From contig NZ_JAWDIE010000007.1 in NCBI RefSeq assembly GCF_037688875.1, positions 87,572 to 151,571 on the forward strand: 64,000 nucleotides of DNA. The letters run 5' to 3'. Below the pieces are notes generated by a model that saw nothing but the letters and a program-made list of their open reading frames with translations, made no database searches and was not told the origin of the DNA. A program made the translations under genes and the position numbers. The stretch is from Amphibiibacter pelophylacis (GTDB taxonomy: Bacteria; Pseudomonadota; Gammaproteobacteria; Burkholderiales; Burkholderiaceae_C). Below are positions 47,114 to 58,195 of the stretch, piece by piece; position 1 is the first letter of the stretch, and the number at the start of each line of letters is the position of its first letter.

Positions 47114-49702
47114 ATGAACGCCCCAGACACCCCGCCCCTGCCCCCCTCGCTACGCCACGACGAAATGCGCTCGCCGGATGGCAGCGTGCGCAGCGCCTGG
47201 CAGGGGCTGGCGCGGCAGATTCAGCGCACGCCGCTAGAGGCCATGAGCGAGCGCATCGCCCAGATCGAGCGGCGCATTCAGGAAGACGGCATCACCCACA
47301 ACGCCCACGGCGGGGTGGACCGGCCCTGGCCGCTGGATCTGATCCCGCTGATCGTGTCGGCGCAGGATTGGGCGCCGCTGGCGGCGGGTCTGGCGCAGCG
47401 CGCGCGGCTGCTCAACGCCCTGCTGGCCGATCTGCACGGCGCGCAGGACAGCCTGCGCAGCGGCCTGTTGCCCCCGGCGCTGGTTTACGGTCAGCACGGT
47501 TTTCTGTGGCCCTGCCACGGCCTGCAGCCGCCACGCGGCCTGTGGCTGCTCCAGCTGGCGGTGGACGTGGCGCGCGCGCCCGACGGGCGCTGGTGGGTGC
47601 TGGCCGACCGCACGCAGTCGCCCGCCGGGATGGGTTATGCGCTGGAGAACCGGCTGATCATCTCGCGGGCCTTCCCGGATCTGTTTGCGCGCCTGCGTGT
47701 GCACCACCTGGCCGATTTCTTTCGCCAGCAGCGCGACAGCCTGGCCGCGCTGGCGCCGACCGAAGCGGGCGAGACGCCGCACATCGCGCTCCTGACCACG
47801 GGCCCGGCGCAGGCCACGTATTTCGAGCAGGTGTTCCTGGCGCGCTACCTCGGCCTGCCACTGGTGGAGGGGCAGGACTTGACGGTGCGCAGCGGCCAGG
47901 TGCTGCTGCGCACGCTGTCGGGGCTCAAGCGTGTGCATGTGCTGCTGCGCTGGCCCGACGACGCGCTGTGCGACCCGCTGGAGTTGCGCGGAGACGCTTT
48001 CGCCGGGGTGGCGGGGCTGTTGCAGGCGGTGCGCGCCGGGCAGGTGCTGGTCGCCAACGCCCTGGGCAGCGGCGTGGTCGGCTGCAATGCGCTGTCGGGC
48101 TTTCTGCCCGGGCTGTGCCAGCACCTGCTGGGCGAAGCGCTGCTGCTGCCCGGTGTGGCCACCTGGTGGTGCGGCGAGGCGGCGACGCTGGCTACCGTGC
48201 GCGAGCGCGTGCTGGAGCCCGATCCGGATCGCGCCGACGTGCTGGTCAAACCGGCCTATCCCTCGCAGAAAATGCCCGCCGTTTTTGTCAGCGATCTGAG
48301 CGCCAGCGAGCGCCAGGCGCTGTGGGCGCGCATCACTGCCCAGCCGCGCGCCTATGTGGTGCAGGAATCGGTGCGGCTGTCGCAGGCGCCGGTCTGGCCG
48401 CGCCAGCGCCCCACGCAGGGCGATGCGCTGGCCGCGCTGCAGCCGCGTCCGCTCATTCTGCGCGGCTACGTCACGGTCACGCCCGAAGGCCGCTACACCG
48501 CGATGCCCGGGGGCCTGGCGCGCGTGGCGGCTGATCTGAGCACGCGCGATGTCTCGCTGCAGCGCGGCGGCGCGTCCAAGGACGTGTGGGTGCTGAGCAG
48601 CGGTTCGGTCAGCGATTTCACCCTGCTGGCGCCCTCGGTGGGCGTGCGCGATCTGGTGCGGTCGGGCGCCAACCTCAGCTCCCGCGCTACGGAAAACCTC
48701 TTCTGGCTGGGCCGTCACAGCGCCCGCGTCGAGCACAGCGCCCGGCTGCTGCGCGTGGCCATCAACCGGCTGGTGGATCAGGGCCTGGCCTCGCCACCGC
48801 TGGCGCCCGTGCTGGCGCTGGCGCGGGCGCTGGGCTATCTGCCGCCCGCCCGGTCTGGCGAAACTGAGGGCGATGAAGGCCGGGAAGAAGGACGCGATGA
48901 AGCCCGCGATGAAGCGCCCGCCGATCGCTTCGGCCTGCTGCAGGCCATCCACGACCCGCGCCAGGGCGGCAGCCTGGCCAGCCACATCCTGGGCATGTCG
49001 GGCTCGGCCAGCCAGGTGCGCGAGCGCCTGTCCACCGACCACTGGCACACCCTGGGCCAGCTTCAGCGCGAACAGCGCCGCACGCACAGCCACCCGCCCG
49101 CGCTGGACGAGGCCATTGGCGTGCTGGACCGCGTGCTGACGCTGGCCTCGTCGCTGACCGGTTTCGCGCTGGACAACATGACGCGCGACATCGGCTGGCA
49201 CTTCCTGGCCGTGGGCCGCCGCATGGAGCGCCTGGTTTTTTACAGCGGCGCCATCGCCCACCGGCTGGTGCAGCCGCCCGACACCGCCGGGCTGGACTGG
49301 CTGCTGGATCTGGCCGATTCGGGCATCACCTACCGCTCGCGCTACCCGCGCACGCCCGAGCTGCTGCCCGTCATCGATCTGATCGTTTTTGATCCGCACA
49401 ACCCGCACAGCGTGCTCTTCCAGGGGCTGGCGCTGCAGGACGATCTGGGCTGGCTGGAGCGCACGCTGCCCGGCGACGCGGCCGGTTTCACCGCCGTGCT
49501 GCACGGCCCGCTGGCGGCGCTGCAGGCTTTCGATCTGACCGCGCTGGAGCCCGGCGACAGCGAGCGCCTGGCGCAGGGCGCGCAGGATCTGGCGCAGGCG
49601 CTGCACGCCCTGACCGCCGCCGCCGTGCAGGTCGCCGACGTGCTGGGGCGGCGCTGCTTCACCCACGCCGACGACGTCAGCCAGCAGACGCTGGCGCTGT
49701 GA
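47114..49702 (+). CDS. ATP-grasp type 2 / alpha-E fusion protein
   Basis: An 862-residue fusion of the two proteins encoded separately at 42224-44633. Residues 1 to about 500 are the circularly permuted ATP-grasp part (LLADLHGAQDSLRSGLLPP, AGMGYALENRLI, EGQDLTVRSGQVLLRT, VLVKPAYPSQKMPAVFV). From about 515 it is alpha-E (SSRATENLFWLGRHSARVEHSARLLR). A charged insert of Glu/Asp/Arg (GDEGREEGRDEARDEA, near 583-598) splits the alpha-E part. It is followed at once by a transglutaminase gene. Confidence 0.9.
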   Translation: MNAPDTPPLPPSLRHDEMRSPDGSVRSAWQGLARQIQRTPLEAMSERIAQIERRIQEDGITHNAHGGVDRPWPLDLIPLIVSAQDWAPLAAGLAQRARLLNALLADLHGAQDSLRSGLLPPALVYGQHGFLWPCHGLQPPRGLWLLQLAVDVARAPDGRWWVLADRTQSPAGMGYALENRLIISRAFPDLFARLRVHHLADFFRQQRDSLAALAPTEAGETPHIALLTTGPAQATYFEQVFLARYLGLPLVEGQDLTVRSGQVLLRTLSGLKRVHVLLRWPDDALCDPLELRGDAFAGVAGLLQAVRAGQVLVANALGSGVVGCNALSGFLPGLCQHLLGEALLLPGVATWWCGEAATLATVRERVLEPDPDRADVLVKPAYPSQKMPAVFVSDLSASERQALWARITAQPRAYVVQESVRLSQAPVWPRQRPTQGDALAALQPRPLILRGYVTVTPEGRYTAMPGGLARVAADLSTRDVSLQRGGASKDVWVLSSGSVSDFTLLAPSVGVRDLVRSGANLSSRATENLFWLGRHSARVEHSARLLRVAINRLVDQGLASPPLAPVLALARALGYLPPARSGETEGDEGREEGRDEARDEAPADRFGLLQAIHDPRQGGSLASHILGMSGSASQVRERLSTDHWHTLGQLQREQRRTHSHPPALDEAIGVLDRVLTLASSLTGFALDNMTRDIGWHFLAVGRRMERLVFYSGAIAHRLVQPPDTAGLDWLLDLADSGITYRSRYPRTPELLPVIDLIVFDPHNPHSVLFQGLALQDDLGWLERTLPGDAAGFTAVLHGPLAALQAFDLTALEPGDSERLAQGAQDLAQALHALTAAAVQVADVLGRRCFTHADDVSQQTLAL

Positions 49703-49715
49703 GGTCTGTTGCCCC

Positions 49716-50666
49716 ATGACATCTGCCGCCATGACCTCTGCCCCGGACGCCCCAGACACGCCGCCCCGCGCCGCCCGCTACAGCGTGCTGCACGACACCA
49801 GCTACACCTATGATGGCGCCGTTTCGCTGTCGCAGCAGGTGCTGCACCTGACGCCGCGCGCCTCGCCGTGGCAGCAGACGGAAGCGCTGGCCCTGGACAT
49901 CCTGCCCGTGCCCACCTGGCGCGAAGACGCTCAGGATGCGTTTGGCAACCCGCTGACGCGCCTGGGCTTTTACGCCCCGCACGAGAGCCTGACCATACGC
50001 TCGGCCATGACGGTGCGCCTGGCCTCGCGCCCGCTGGCTCAGGCCTACGCGGGCGACATGCCCTGGCAGACCCTGCGCGACCGCATGGCCTACAGCGGCC
50101 ACGCCCCGCAGGAGGGCGATCTTCAGGCCAGCCGTTTTCTCTTCGAGAGCCCGCACATCCGCATCAAGCAGGAGCTGGCCGCCTACGCCGCGCCCAGTTT
50201 CCCGCCGGGACAGGGCGTGCTGCTGGGCGCTTACGATCTGATGATGCGGATGTTCACCGGCTTCATATTCGATCCGCAGGCGACCACGGTCTCGACCCCG
50301 GTGATGGAGACGCTGGCCGCCCGACGCGGCGTCTGCCAGGATTTTGCCCACCTGATGATCGCCTGCCTGCGCTCGATAGGCCTGCCCGCGCGCTATGTCA
50401 GCGGCTACCTGCTGACGCACCCGCCCGAGGGCCAGCCGCGCCTGATCGGCGCCGACGCTTCGCACGCCTGGGTGGCGGTTTATCTGCCGGGCGCGCCAGG
50501 CGGCTGGGTCGATCTGGATCCGACCAACGGCCTGCTGCCCGATCTGGAGCACATCACCCTGGGCTGGGGCCGCGATTTCTCGGATGTTTCGCCCCAGCGC
50601 GGCGTCATCCTGGGCGGTGGCCGCCACGAGCCGCTGGTGGCGGTGACGGTGACGCCGCTGGGCTGA
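49716..50666 (+). CDS. Transglutaminase family protein of the ATP-grasp/alpha-E cluster
   Basis: A 316-residue cytoplasmic protein with the bacterial transglutaminase N-terminal domain (YSVLHDTSYTYDGAVSLSQQ) and the papain-like core. Catalytic residues are the Cys in ARRGVCQDFAHLMIACLRSIG, the His in DASHAWVAVYLPG and the Asp in WVDLDPTNG. It may cleave or cross-link a peptide made by the ATP-grasp partner. An ATG at 49731 is an alternative start. It starts 13 bases after the fusion gene. Confidence 0.9.
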   Translation: MTSAAMTSAPDAPDTPPRAARYSVLHDTSYTYDGAVSLSQQVLHLTPRASPWQQTEALALDILPVPTWREDAQDAFGNPLTRLGFYAPHESLTIRSAMTVRLASRPLAQAYAGDMPWQTLRDRMAYSGHAPQEGDLQASRFLFESPHIRIKQELAAYAAPSFPPGQGVLLGAYDLMMRMFTGFIFDPQATTVSTPVMETLAARRGVCQDFAHLMIACLRSIGLPARYVSGYLLTHPPEGQPRLIGADASHAWVAVYLPGAPGGWVDLDPTNGLLPDLEHITLGWGRDFSDVSPQRGVILGGGRHEPLVAVTVTPLG

Positions 50667-50710
50667 AGCGCCCGGGAAAACCCGGCCCGCGTCAAAAGGC
50701 CGGCGAAAAA

Positions 50711-50735
50711 AAACCGGCCTCGAGGGCCGGTTTTT
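50711..50735. terminator. Bidirectional intrinsic terminator
   Basis: AAACCGGCC (50711-50719) and GGCCGGTTT (50725-50733) close a TCGAG loop, followed by TTTTT and preceded by a run of A. It serves the transglutaminase operon from the left and the SWIB gene from the right. Confidence 0.92.
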
Positions 50736-50754
50736 GCAGCGGAGCGGTCGCCTG

Positions 50755-51069
50755 TCAGGACAGGTGGGCGCTGACCAGCTTGGTCATCTCGAACATCGAA
50801 ACCTCGTCCTTGCCGAAAATCACCTTGAGCTTGGCGTCGGCCTTGATCATGCGTTTGTTTTCGGGGTTCTGCAGCTTGTGCTTTTTGATGTAGTCCCAGA
50901 TTTTCTTGGTGACTTCGGTGCGGGGGGCCGGGTCAGCGCCAATCACCTTGGCCAGATCGGCACTGATCTTCATGGGCTTCATGAAGGCACTGCCGGCCGC
51001 TTTTTTCTCGGGGGCGGCTGCAGCTTTGGCGGGAGCGGCCTTGGCGGGCGCTGCTTTTTTGGTGGCCAT
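50755..51069 (-). CDS. SWIB/MDM2 domain protein
   Basis: A 104-residue basic protein. Residues 1-25 are a Lys/Ala/Pro-rich tail like histone H1 C-termini. Residues 28-104 are a SWIB domain (FMKPMKISADLAKVIGAD, RTEVTKKIWDYIKKHKLQ, LKVIFGKDEVSMFEM). Such proteins occur in chlamydiae and many Burkholderiales; the role is unclear but DNA or chromatin association is suspected. GGAGATGAACCCCT precedes the ATG. Confidence 0.92.
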   Translation of the reverse strand: MATKKAAPAKAAPAKAAAAPEKKAAGSAFMKPMKISADLAKVIGADPAPRTEVTKKIWDYIKKHKLQNPENKRMIKADAKLKVIFGKDEVSMFEMTKLVSAHLS

Positions 51070-51296
51070 AGGGGTTCATCTCCGGTGGGGGTTGAAGAGG
51101 ACAGCCCGGCGGACTGTCTGGTGTGACCGCTATATTAACGGCAAGTTCGGGCCTGTGAAGCCCGCCCGGGCCTGCCCAGCGCGCCTGGCGCGCGTTTTTT
51201 CGCGCCCGATGTCGCTGCACGGGCATTTCCCTGTGCACAAATGGGCAGGATGGCGGTGGCAGAATGCGCGCATCCTTTCATCCAACAGGCCATGTC

Positions 51297-51635
51297 ATGC
51301 GTCTGCTTCTGCGCTGGGCCCTGCTTGCCGCCGCCCTGATTTTTGTCACCCAGCTGCTGCCCGGCATCCATGTCGGCAACTTCTCGCACGCCCTCGTGGC
51401 GGCGCTGGTGCTGGGGCTGATCAACCTTTTCGTGCGGCCCATCCTGGTGCTGCTGACCCTGCCTGTCACGGTGGTGACGCTGGGGCTGTTCCTGATCGTC
51501 ATCAACGCCCTGACCTTCCTGCTGGCCTCGCACCTGCTGCCCACCCTGCACGTCGACGGCTTTGGCTGGGCACTGGCCGGATCGCTGCTGTACAGCGTGT
51601 GCGGCAGCGTGATCAACGCGGCGCTGGAGCGCTGA
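51297..51635 (+). CDS. Small four-helix membrane protein (phage holin 4_2 / PF04020 family)
   Basis: A 112-residue inner-membrane protein with four hydrophobic segments. LINLFVRPILVLLTLPVTVVTLG is characteristic of the family; despite the name it is a common chromosomal protein and there are no phage genes near. The role is unknown. An upstream in-frame ATG at 51264 is possible, but the ATG at 51297 gives the normal length. Confidence 0.88.
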   Translation: MRLLLRWALLAAALIFVTQLLPGIHVGNFSHALVAALVLGLINLFVRPILVLLTLPVTVVTLGLFLIVINALTFLLASHLLPTLHVDGFGWALAGSLLYSVCGSVINAALER

Positions 51636-51644
51636 GGGGCGCTG

Positions 51645-52310
51645 ATGAAACTCATCGGTATGCTCGATTCCCCCTATGTGCGGCGGGTGGCCATTTCGCT
51701 ACAGCTGCTGGGGCTGCAGTTCGAGCATCAGTCGCTGTCGGTATTTCGGCAATGTGCCGAATTCAGCCAGATCAATCCCGTCGTCAAAGCGCCCACACTG
51801 GTGTGTGACGACGGCACAGTCCTGATGGATTCCAGCCTGATCCTGGAGTACGCGCAAGCGCTGGCCCAGCCGCGCACCCTGCTGCCCAGCACTTTGAAAG
51901 ACCTTCAGCGCGATCTGCGCACCCTGGGCCTTGCACTCGTGGCGATCGACAAAAGCGTGCAGCGGGTGTACGAGCAGAATCTGCGTCCGGCCGACAAAGT
52001 TCACGCTCCGTGGCTGGACCGGGTGACTGAACAGATGCTGACCGCGTTGCGCCTGCTGGAGCTGGATTTCAAGGCGCGCCCCTTGCCCCGCAGCAGCGCG
52101 GACATGGATCAGGCGGGTCTTTCTGTCGCCGTCGCCTGGCAGTTCATCCAGCAGATGATTCCGCAGACCGCACCCGCCAGCCAGTTTCCCCACCTGGCCC
52201 GCTATTCGGCCGCCGCAGAATCCCTGCCCGAGTTCCGGGCTGCGCCGCATGGCGACGGCATTTACAGTGGCGGTGCCCTCAGCCCCGCAGCAGCCCCGCC
52301 CGCTCGATGA
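51645..52310 (+). CDS. Glutathione S-transferase family protein
   Basis: A 221-residue protein. The N-terminal thioredoxin-like domain starts KLIGMLDSPYVRRVAISLQ, with the glutathione-contact NPVVKAPTLVCDDGTVLMDSSLIL. The rest is the helical domain. The catalytic residue is probably Ser9 (DSPYVRR). Its last 32 bases overlap the end of ureG on the other strand. Substrate unknown. Confidence 0.9.
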   Translation: MKLIGMLDSPYVRRVAISLQLLGLQFEHQSLSVFRQCAEFSQINPVVKAPTLVCDDGTVLMDSSLILEYAQALAQPRTLLPSTLKDLQRDLRTLGLALVAIDKSVQRVYEQNLRPADKVHAPWLDRVTEQMLTALRLLELDFKARPLPRSSADMDQAGLSVAVAWQFIQQMIPQTAPASQFPHLARYSAAAESLPEFRAAPHGDGIYSGGALSPAAAPPAR

Positions 52311-52923
52311 ATTCGACGATCTCGTCCACCCCGCCCTGCTGTAGCAGGCGGCTCATGACGTAAGGACGCCCCTGGCGCATGGTTTCGGTGTCGGCGCGCA
52401 TCACGTCCAGGTTTGCGCCGACATAGGGCGCCAGATCGCATTTGTTGACGATGAGCAGATCGGAGCGCGTGATGCCCGGCCCGCCTTTGCGCGGGATTTT
52501 TTCGCCGCCCGCCACGTCGATGACATAGAGCGTCAGGTCGGAGAGTTCGGGGCTGAAGGTCGCCGCCAGGTTATCGCCGCCCGATTCGATGAAGACAATG
52601 TCAGCGTCGGGAAAGCGCTGCAGCATGCGGTGGATGGCCTCGAGGTTGATCGACGCATCCTCGCGGATCGCCGTGTGCGGGCAGCCGCCGGTTTCCACGC
52701 CCAGAATGCGCTCGGGCGGCAGGGCGCCGCTGACGGTGAGCAGGCGCTGGTCCTCGCGGGTGTAAATGTCGTTGGTGATGGCGATCAGGTCGTAGCGGTC
52801 GCGCATGGCCTTGCACAGCATCTCCAGCAGCGTGGTTTTGCCCGAGCCCACGGGACCGCCCACGCCGACGCGCAGGGGCGGCAGGGATTTGGTGCGGCGG
52901 GGGATGGCGGCGGTATCGTTCAT
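52279..52923 (-). CDS. ureG: Urease accessory GTPase UreG
   Basis: A 214-residue SIMIBI GTPase that drives nickel delivery to apo-urease with UreD, UreF and UreE. P-loop GGPVGSGKTTL is at 22-32; DIYTREDQRLL, the metal-site VETGGCPHTA (Cys-Pro-His) and the NKCDLAP specificity motif are present. AAGGACG precedes the ATG. It is the last gene of the operon, overlapping the convergent GST gene. Confidence 0.96.
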   Translation of the reverse strand: MNDTAAIPRRTKSLPPLRVGVGGPVGSGKTTLLEMLCKAMRDRYDLIAITNDIYTREDQRLLTVSGALPPERILGVETGGCPHTAIREDASINLEAIHRMLQRFPDADIVFIESGGDNLAATFSPELSDLTLYVIDVAGGEKIPRKGGPGITRSDLLIVNKCDLAPYVGANLDVMRADTETMRQGRPYVMSRLLQQGGVDEIVEFIERAGLLRG

Positions 52924-52953
52924 CAAGCGTCCTTCAGGAGCGATCAGGTTCGA

Positions 52954-53715
52954 TCAGGATCGAAAAAGGCGCGAGAACTGCGTCTCGTGCCGGGAAGAGA
53001 GCATGGCCCACTGCGGCGCCCAGGTGTTGAGGGCGGGCGGATCGGCATCGGCCAGCGCACGGCTGCGCACATGCCCTTGGGCCAGCGCGGTGTGGGCGGC
53101 CCGCAGCACGCGCTGCCCCGCCTGCTGGCCCAGCGGAATGGCCTTGACGCCCGCCATGACCTGGCCTTCCAGCCCGGCGTAGAGCAGCGCTGACAGGCCC
53201 TCGTCCTCCGACAGGCCGGACAGGACCGCCACGACCGCGTGCGCCGCCACGTAGCTGCAGCCGCCGGGCTCGCCCGCGCGGGTGCGCAGCCAGGCCAGCA
53301 GCGGCGCCGCGCGGGCATCGGTCTGCGGCCACGGCAAGGCCAGCGCCCACTGCACCAGCGACCAGCCCATCTGGCGGCTTTCCTGGCGCAGCTCGGCGCT
53401 TTCGCGGCTGCAGCGCAGCCAGGCGTCCCAGTGCGCCAGTGCGCCGGGATCGGGTTGCGGCGCAGCCCCCCTGCCCTGCGCGGCCCGGTAGAGCAGGCGC
53501 CAGACGGCGGCGTCGGCTTGCGGCAGCAGTTCGGTCAGGGCAAACTGCACCCAGCGCAGCAGCGCGGCTTCATCGCGCACCCAGCCCTCGTTGATCGCCG
53601 CTTCCAGTCCTTGCGAATAGCTGAAACCGCCGATGGGCAGGGTGCCCGAAGCAAGCTGCATCAAAGCCGCGTGGCGCAGCGGCCCAGCCAGCGCAGCGGC
53701 GTCAGGCATCGCCAT
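52954..53715 (-). CDS. ureF: Urease accessory protein UreF
   Basis: A 253-residue all-helical protein that bridges UreD and UreG. Marks are LMQLASGTLPIGGFSYSQGLEAAI and QAGQRVLRAAHTAL. The start is uncertain between ATGs at 53715 and 53709; both overlap the ureE end, implying coupled translation. The open frame upstream belongs to ureE. Confidence 0.93.
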   Translation of the reverse strand: MAMPDAAALAGPLRHAALMQLASGTLPIGGFSYSQGLEAAINEGWVRDEAALLRWVQFALTELLPQADAAVWRLLYRAAQGRGAAPQPDPGALAHWDAWLRCSRESAELRQESRQMGWSLVQWALALPWPQTDARAAPLLAWLRTRAGEPGGCSYVAAHAVVAVLSGLSEDEGLSALLYAGLEGQVMAGVKAIPLGQQAGQRVLRAAHTALAQGHVRSRALADADPPALNTWAPQWAMLSSRHETQFSRLFRS

Positions 53716-54217
53716 GGTGCTGCTGGAACAGGCCCCGCGCCAGCGCGTGATCTTCGGCGAAGGTCTCGTCGTGCCCGTGGCGGTGGCCGCCAGCATAGGC
53801 GCCGCTTTCGGGCTCGAAGACGGCGTTCACCGCCTCGACCCGCAGCCCCAGCGCGAGCAGCAGATCGTGCAGCACCGGATCAGGCTGGATCTGCAGGCAG
53901 ACCGGCTGGATTTCCACCGCCGTGTGCCGGTTGCCCAGGTGCCAGGCGGCGCGGCACAGGGTGTGCGGGTCGTTGCTGCTGGCGCGCAGCAGCGGCTCGC
54001 ACGCCGCTTCAATCTGCAGGGCATCGCCCTGCGCGCAGTACCAGCGCTCGCCGTCCTGCAGCACATGGTCGCGCGGGGTGATCAGGCCGACGCATTCGCC
54101 GTCCGGCAGCGTCAGCATCTGGCGGTGCCTGCGCCGCTGGGCGTGGGTCAGGGCGATGCGGTCCTGACGGGGCGGAGCCGCCTGCTGCGGCGCGCGGGAG
54201 AGATCAAACAGTCGCAT
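53702..54217 (-). CDS. ureE: Urease nickel chaperone UreE
   Basis: A 171-residue metallochaperone. The N-terminal peptide-binding domain (DRIALTHAQRRRHR, LPDGECVGLI) is followed by the metal-binding domain (CRAAWHLGNRHTAVEI), and the tail carries GGHRHGHDE and QQHHGDA, a short His cluster for nickel. It is ten bases after ureC and overlaps ureF. Confidence 0.94.
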   Translation of the reverse strand: MRLFDLSRAPQQAAPPRQDRIALTHAQRRRHRQMLTLPDGECVGLITPRDHVLQDGERWYCAQGDALQIEAACEPLLRASSNDPHTLCRAAWHLGNRHTAVEIQPVCLQIQPDPVLHDLLLALGLRVEAVNAVFEPESGAYAGGHRHGHDETFAEDHALARGLFQQHHGDA

Positions 54218-54227
54218 GGCTTTCGTC

Positions 54228-55927
<1,700 letters not shown>

Positions 55928-55928
<1 letters not shown>

Positions 55929-56260
55929 TACAGCGCCCCCATGATCTGGCCCTGAAAGCCGAAAACGCGGCGCTCCCCCGCCAGTTCGACCAGTTCCACC
56001 GTGCGGCTCTGGCCGGGCTCGAAGCGCACCGCCGTGCCGGCCGCGATATTCAGACGCATGCCGCGCGCGACGGCGCGGTCAAAGCGCAGGGCTTCGTTCA
56101 CTTCGAAAAAATGGTAGTGCGAGCCGACCTGGACAGGCCGGTCGCCATGGTTGGTGACGCTGACCTGCGCCGTGCGGCGGCCGGTGTTGAGGGCGATATC
56201 GCCCTGCGGCGTCCACAGCTCGCCGGGAGTGAAATGAGCGTGGGTTGGGTGAGCATTCAT
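55928..56260 (-). CDS. ureB: Urease beta subunit
   Basis: A 110-residue structural subunit, starting with a short extension then FTPGELWTPQGDIALNTGR, with the beta-fold core NHGDRPVQVGSHYHFFEVN and RRVFGFQGQIMG at the end. It assembles with UreA and UreC into the (ABC)3 enzyme. Nine bases separate it from ureA. Confidence 0.97.
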
Positions 56261-56269
56261 GCGCGGCCC

Positions 56270-56572
56270 TCAGACGATGGGTTGATGGATCGTGACCAGC
56301 TTGGTGCCGTCAGGGAAGGTGGCTTCGACCTGGATGTCGGGGATCATTTCGGGTACGCCGGGCATGACGTCATCGCGGCTCAGCCAGGTGTTGCCTTCGC
56401 TCATCAGCTCGGCGACGGTGCGGCCGTCGCGGGCGCCTTCCATGACCCGGGCGCTGATCAGGGCCATGGCCTCCGGCACATTCAGCTTCAGGCCACGCGC
56501 CTGGCGGCGTTCGGCCAGCAGCGCGGCGGTGAAAATCAGCAGCTTGTCTTTTTCGCGGGGGGTCAGGTCCAT
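56270..56572 (-). CDS. ureA: Urease gamma subunit
   Basis: A 100-residue structural subunit of normal length: MDLTPREKDKLLIFTAALLAERR, LNVPEAMALISA and TFPDGTKLVTIHQPI are textbook segments. The ATG at 56572 is preceded by AGGAGA. It lies 40 bases after ureD. Confidence 0.97.
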   Translation of the reverse strand: MDLTPREKDKLLIFTAALLAERRQARGLKLNVPEAMALISARVMEGARDGRTVAELMSEGNTWLSRDDVMPGVPEMIPDIQVEATFPDGTKLVTIHQPIV

Positions 56573-56612
56573 GGGGTGAATCTCCTTCAGTTCGTCCGTT
56601 CAGTTCGTCAGT

Positions 56613-57473
56613 TCAGGTGGCCCAGATGCGCAGGTCGGCACCCGGGCGGTTCAGGCTGTGCTGGCGCAGCCGCAGGCGGGTCTGGGCCAGCACGCTGCGC
56701 ACCGCCTGCATCTGCCGCCCCAGCACGCGCAGCAGCAGCAGGCCGCCCGGCCCGCTGTCGCGCGGCAGACAGCTGACGGCGGCGCGCAGGTCGGGCGTCC
56801 AGGGCAGGGTTTCGGCCAGGGTCTGGGCGTGCGCGGCCGTCCAGCCCGCGTGGTAGCACCACAGGCTGGCCTGGCAGGGAAAAGCGCCCCAGCCCTGATC
56901 GCCCTGCAGGAGCGCATCGCCGCTGGCCACGTGGCCCTGCTCCAGCCAGAGCAGCTCGTCGCCCACGCGCAGCTGCGTGTCGGCCTGAACGCGGGCGCCC
57001 TGCCAGAGCAGATGACCGCCAGCGTCAGGACGCCGTCCCCACTGCCCGCCTTCCCAGCCCAGCGCAAAGCTGCCCGGATCAAGATCGATGCGGGTCACCA
57101 GGCGCACCTGCGCGTCGTCGAAAAAAATGTTTTCCAGCGGCAGCCATTCCAGCGCCGCACCGGCTTCGGTGCGCAGCGCCAGCGACAGGCTGGCCCCATG
57201 ACGCGGCGATTTGTACCAGTGCGTCGCGCCCGGCGTGGTCAGCACGGCATGGGCCTGCGCCCCGACGTGCACGGACACGGCCAGATCGTCGCCCTCGGCA
57301 ATGCCGCTGGGCGGGTGCAGCACGTGGGCGTGGCAGATGGAGGGGCCTTCCGGGTAGAGCGCCTTTTGCACGCGCAGCGGCCCGCTGAACTGGCGATGGG
57401 CCAGCACGCTGCGCTCGCCCTGGCGCGCAAAGCCCAGGTGCAGGCGAGCCCGCCAGCCGGTCGGCGTATCCAT
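56613..57473 (-). CDS. ureD: Urease accessory protein UreD (UreH)
   Basis: A 286-residue scaffold that binds apo-urease during nickel insertion. Marks are LHLGFARQGERSVLAHRQFSGPLRVQKALYPEG (in two parts, near 10-42), TPGATHWYKSP and WLPLENIFFDDAQV. An in-frame GTG at 57488 would start inside the urtE stop (GTGA) and add five residues; that may be the true start and would couple ureD to the urea transporter genes. Confidence 0.93.
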   Translation of the reverse strand: MDTPTGWRARLHLGFARQGERSVLAHRQFSGPLRVQKALYPEGPSICHAHVLHPPSGIAEGDDLAVSVHVGAQAHAVLTTPGATHWYKSPRHGASLSLALRTEAGAALEWLPLENIFFDDAQVRLVTRIDLDPGSFALGWEGGQWGRRPDAGGHLLWQGARVQADTQLRVGDELLWLEQGHVASGDALLQGDQGWGAFPCQASLWCYHAGWTAAHAQTLAETLPWTPDLRAAVSCLPRDSGPGGLLLLRVLGRQMQAVRSVLAQTRLRLRQHSLNRPGADLRIWAT

Positions 57474-57484
57474 GACCGCTGCGT

Positions 57485-58177
57485 TCACACGCTGACCAGC
57501 GCCGTCAGGTCGGCCGCCGCCAGGGCCTCGCGGTCGCCCTGGGCGACGATGGCGCCGCGTCGCATGACCGCATAGCGGTCGGCGATGCGCCGCACGAAAT
57601 CCAGATACTGCTCGACCAGCACGATCGTCAGGCCCTGTTCGCGCTGCAGCCACTGCAGGGCGTCGCCGATCTGGTCGATGACGTTGGGCTGTATGCCTTC
57701 GGTCGGCTCGTCCAGGATCAGCAGGCGGGGCTGGCTCATCAAGGCCCGCGCAATCGCCAGCTGCTGCTGCTGCCCGCCCGACAGATCGCCGCCCATGCGC
57801 TGGGCCATGTCACGCAGCACTGGAAACAGGCTGTGAATGTAATCAGGAATGCCCTTGGGCGCGCGGCGGCTGGCCGCGCCCATGAGCAGGTTCTCATGCA
57901 CCGACAGGCGCGGAAAAATCTCCCGCCCCTGCGGCACATAGGCCATGCCCGCACGCACGCGCTCGGCGGGCGAGAGGCGGGTGATGTCCTGCCCGTCCAG
58001 CACAATGCGCCCCTGGGCGGCGGGCTGCACGCCCATCAGGCACTGCATCAGGGTGGTTTTGCCGACGCCATTGCGGCCCATCAGCGTGCTCAGGCTGCCC
58101 TGGGGCACGGACCAGTTCACGCCGCGCAGGATGTGGCTGCTGCCGTAGTACTGGTGGAGGTTGTCGATCTCAAGCAT
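57485..58177 (-). CDS. urtE: Urea ABC transporter ATPase UrtE
   Basis: A 230-residue ATPase of the branched-chain amino-acid type family. It begins MLEIDNLHQYYGSSHIL; Walker A GRNGVGKTTL, signature LSGGQQQQLAIARAL, Walker B LLILDEPTEGIQPNV. A TTG 15 bases upstream is an alternative start. It pairs with UrtD to energise urea uptake. Confidence 0.94.
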   Translation of the reverse strand: MLEIDNLHQYYGSSHILRGVNWSVPQGSLSTLMGRNGVGKTTLMQCLMGVQPAAQGRIVLDGQDITRLSPAERVRAGMAYVPQGREIFPRLSVHENLLMGAASRRAPKGIPDYIHSLFPVLRDMAQRMGGDLSGGQQQQLAIARALMSQPRLLILDEPTEGIQPNVIDQIGDALQWLQREQGLTIVLVEQYLDFVRRIADRYAVMRRGAIVAQGDREALAAADLTALVSV

Positions 58178-58195
58178 CACTGTTCCCGTCAATGT

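Noticed and set aside
47234..49759. 841-codon open frame opposite the ATP-grasp/alpha-E fusion
   Set aside because: Shadow of a GC-rich gene; no motif and no ribosome site.
51297..51635. Phage holin as evidence of a prophage
   Set aside because: The family name is historical; there are no other phage genes nearby and the gene sits among housekeeping genes.
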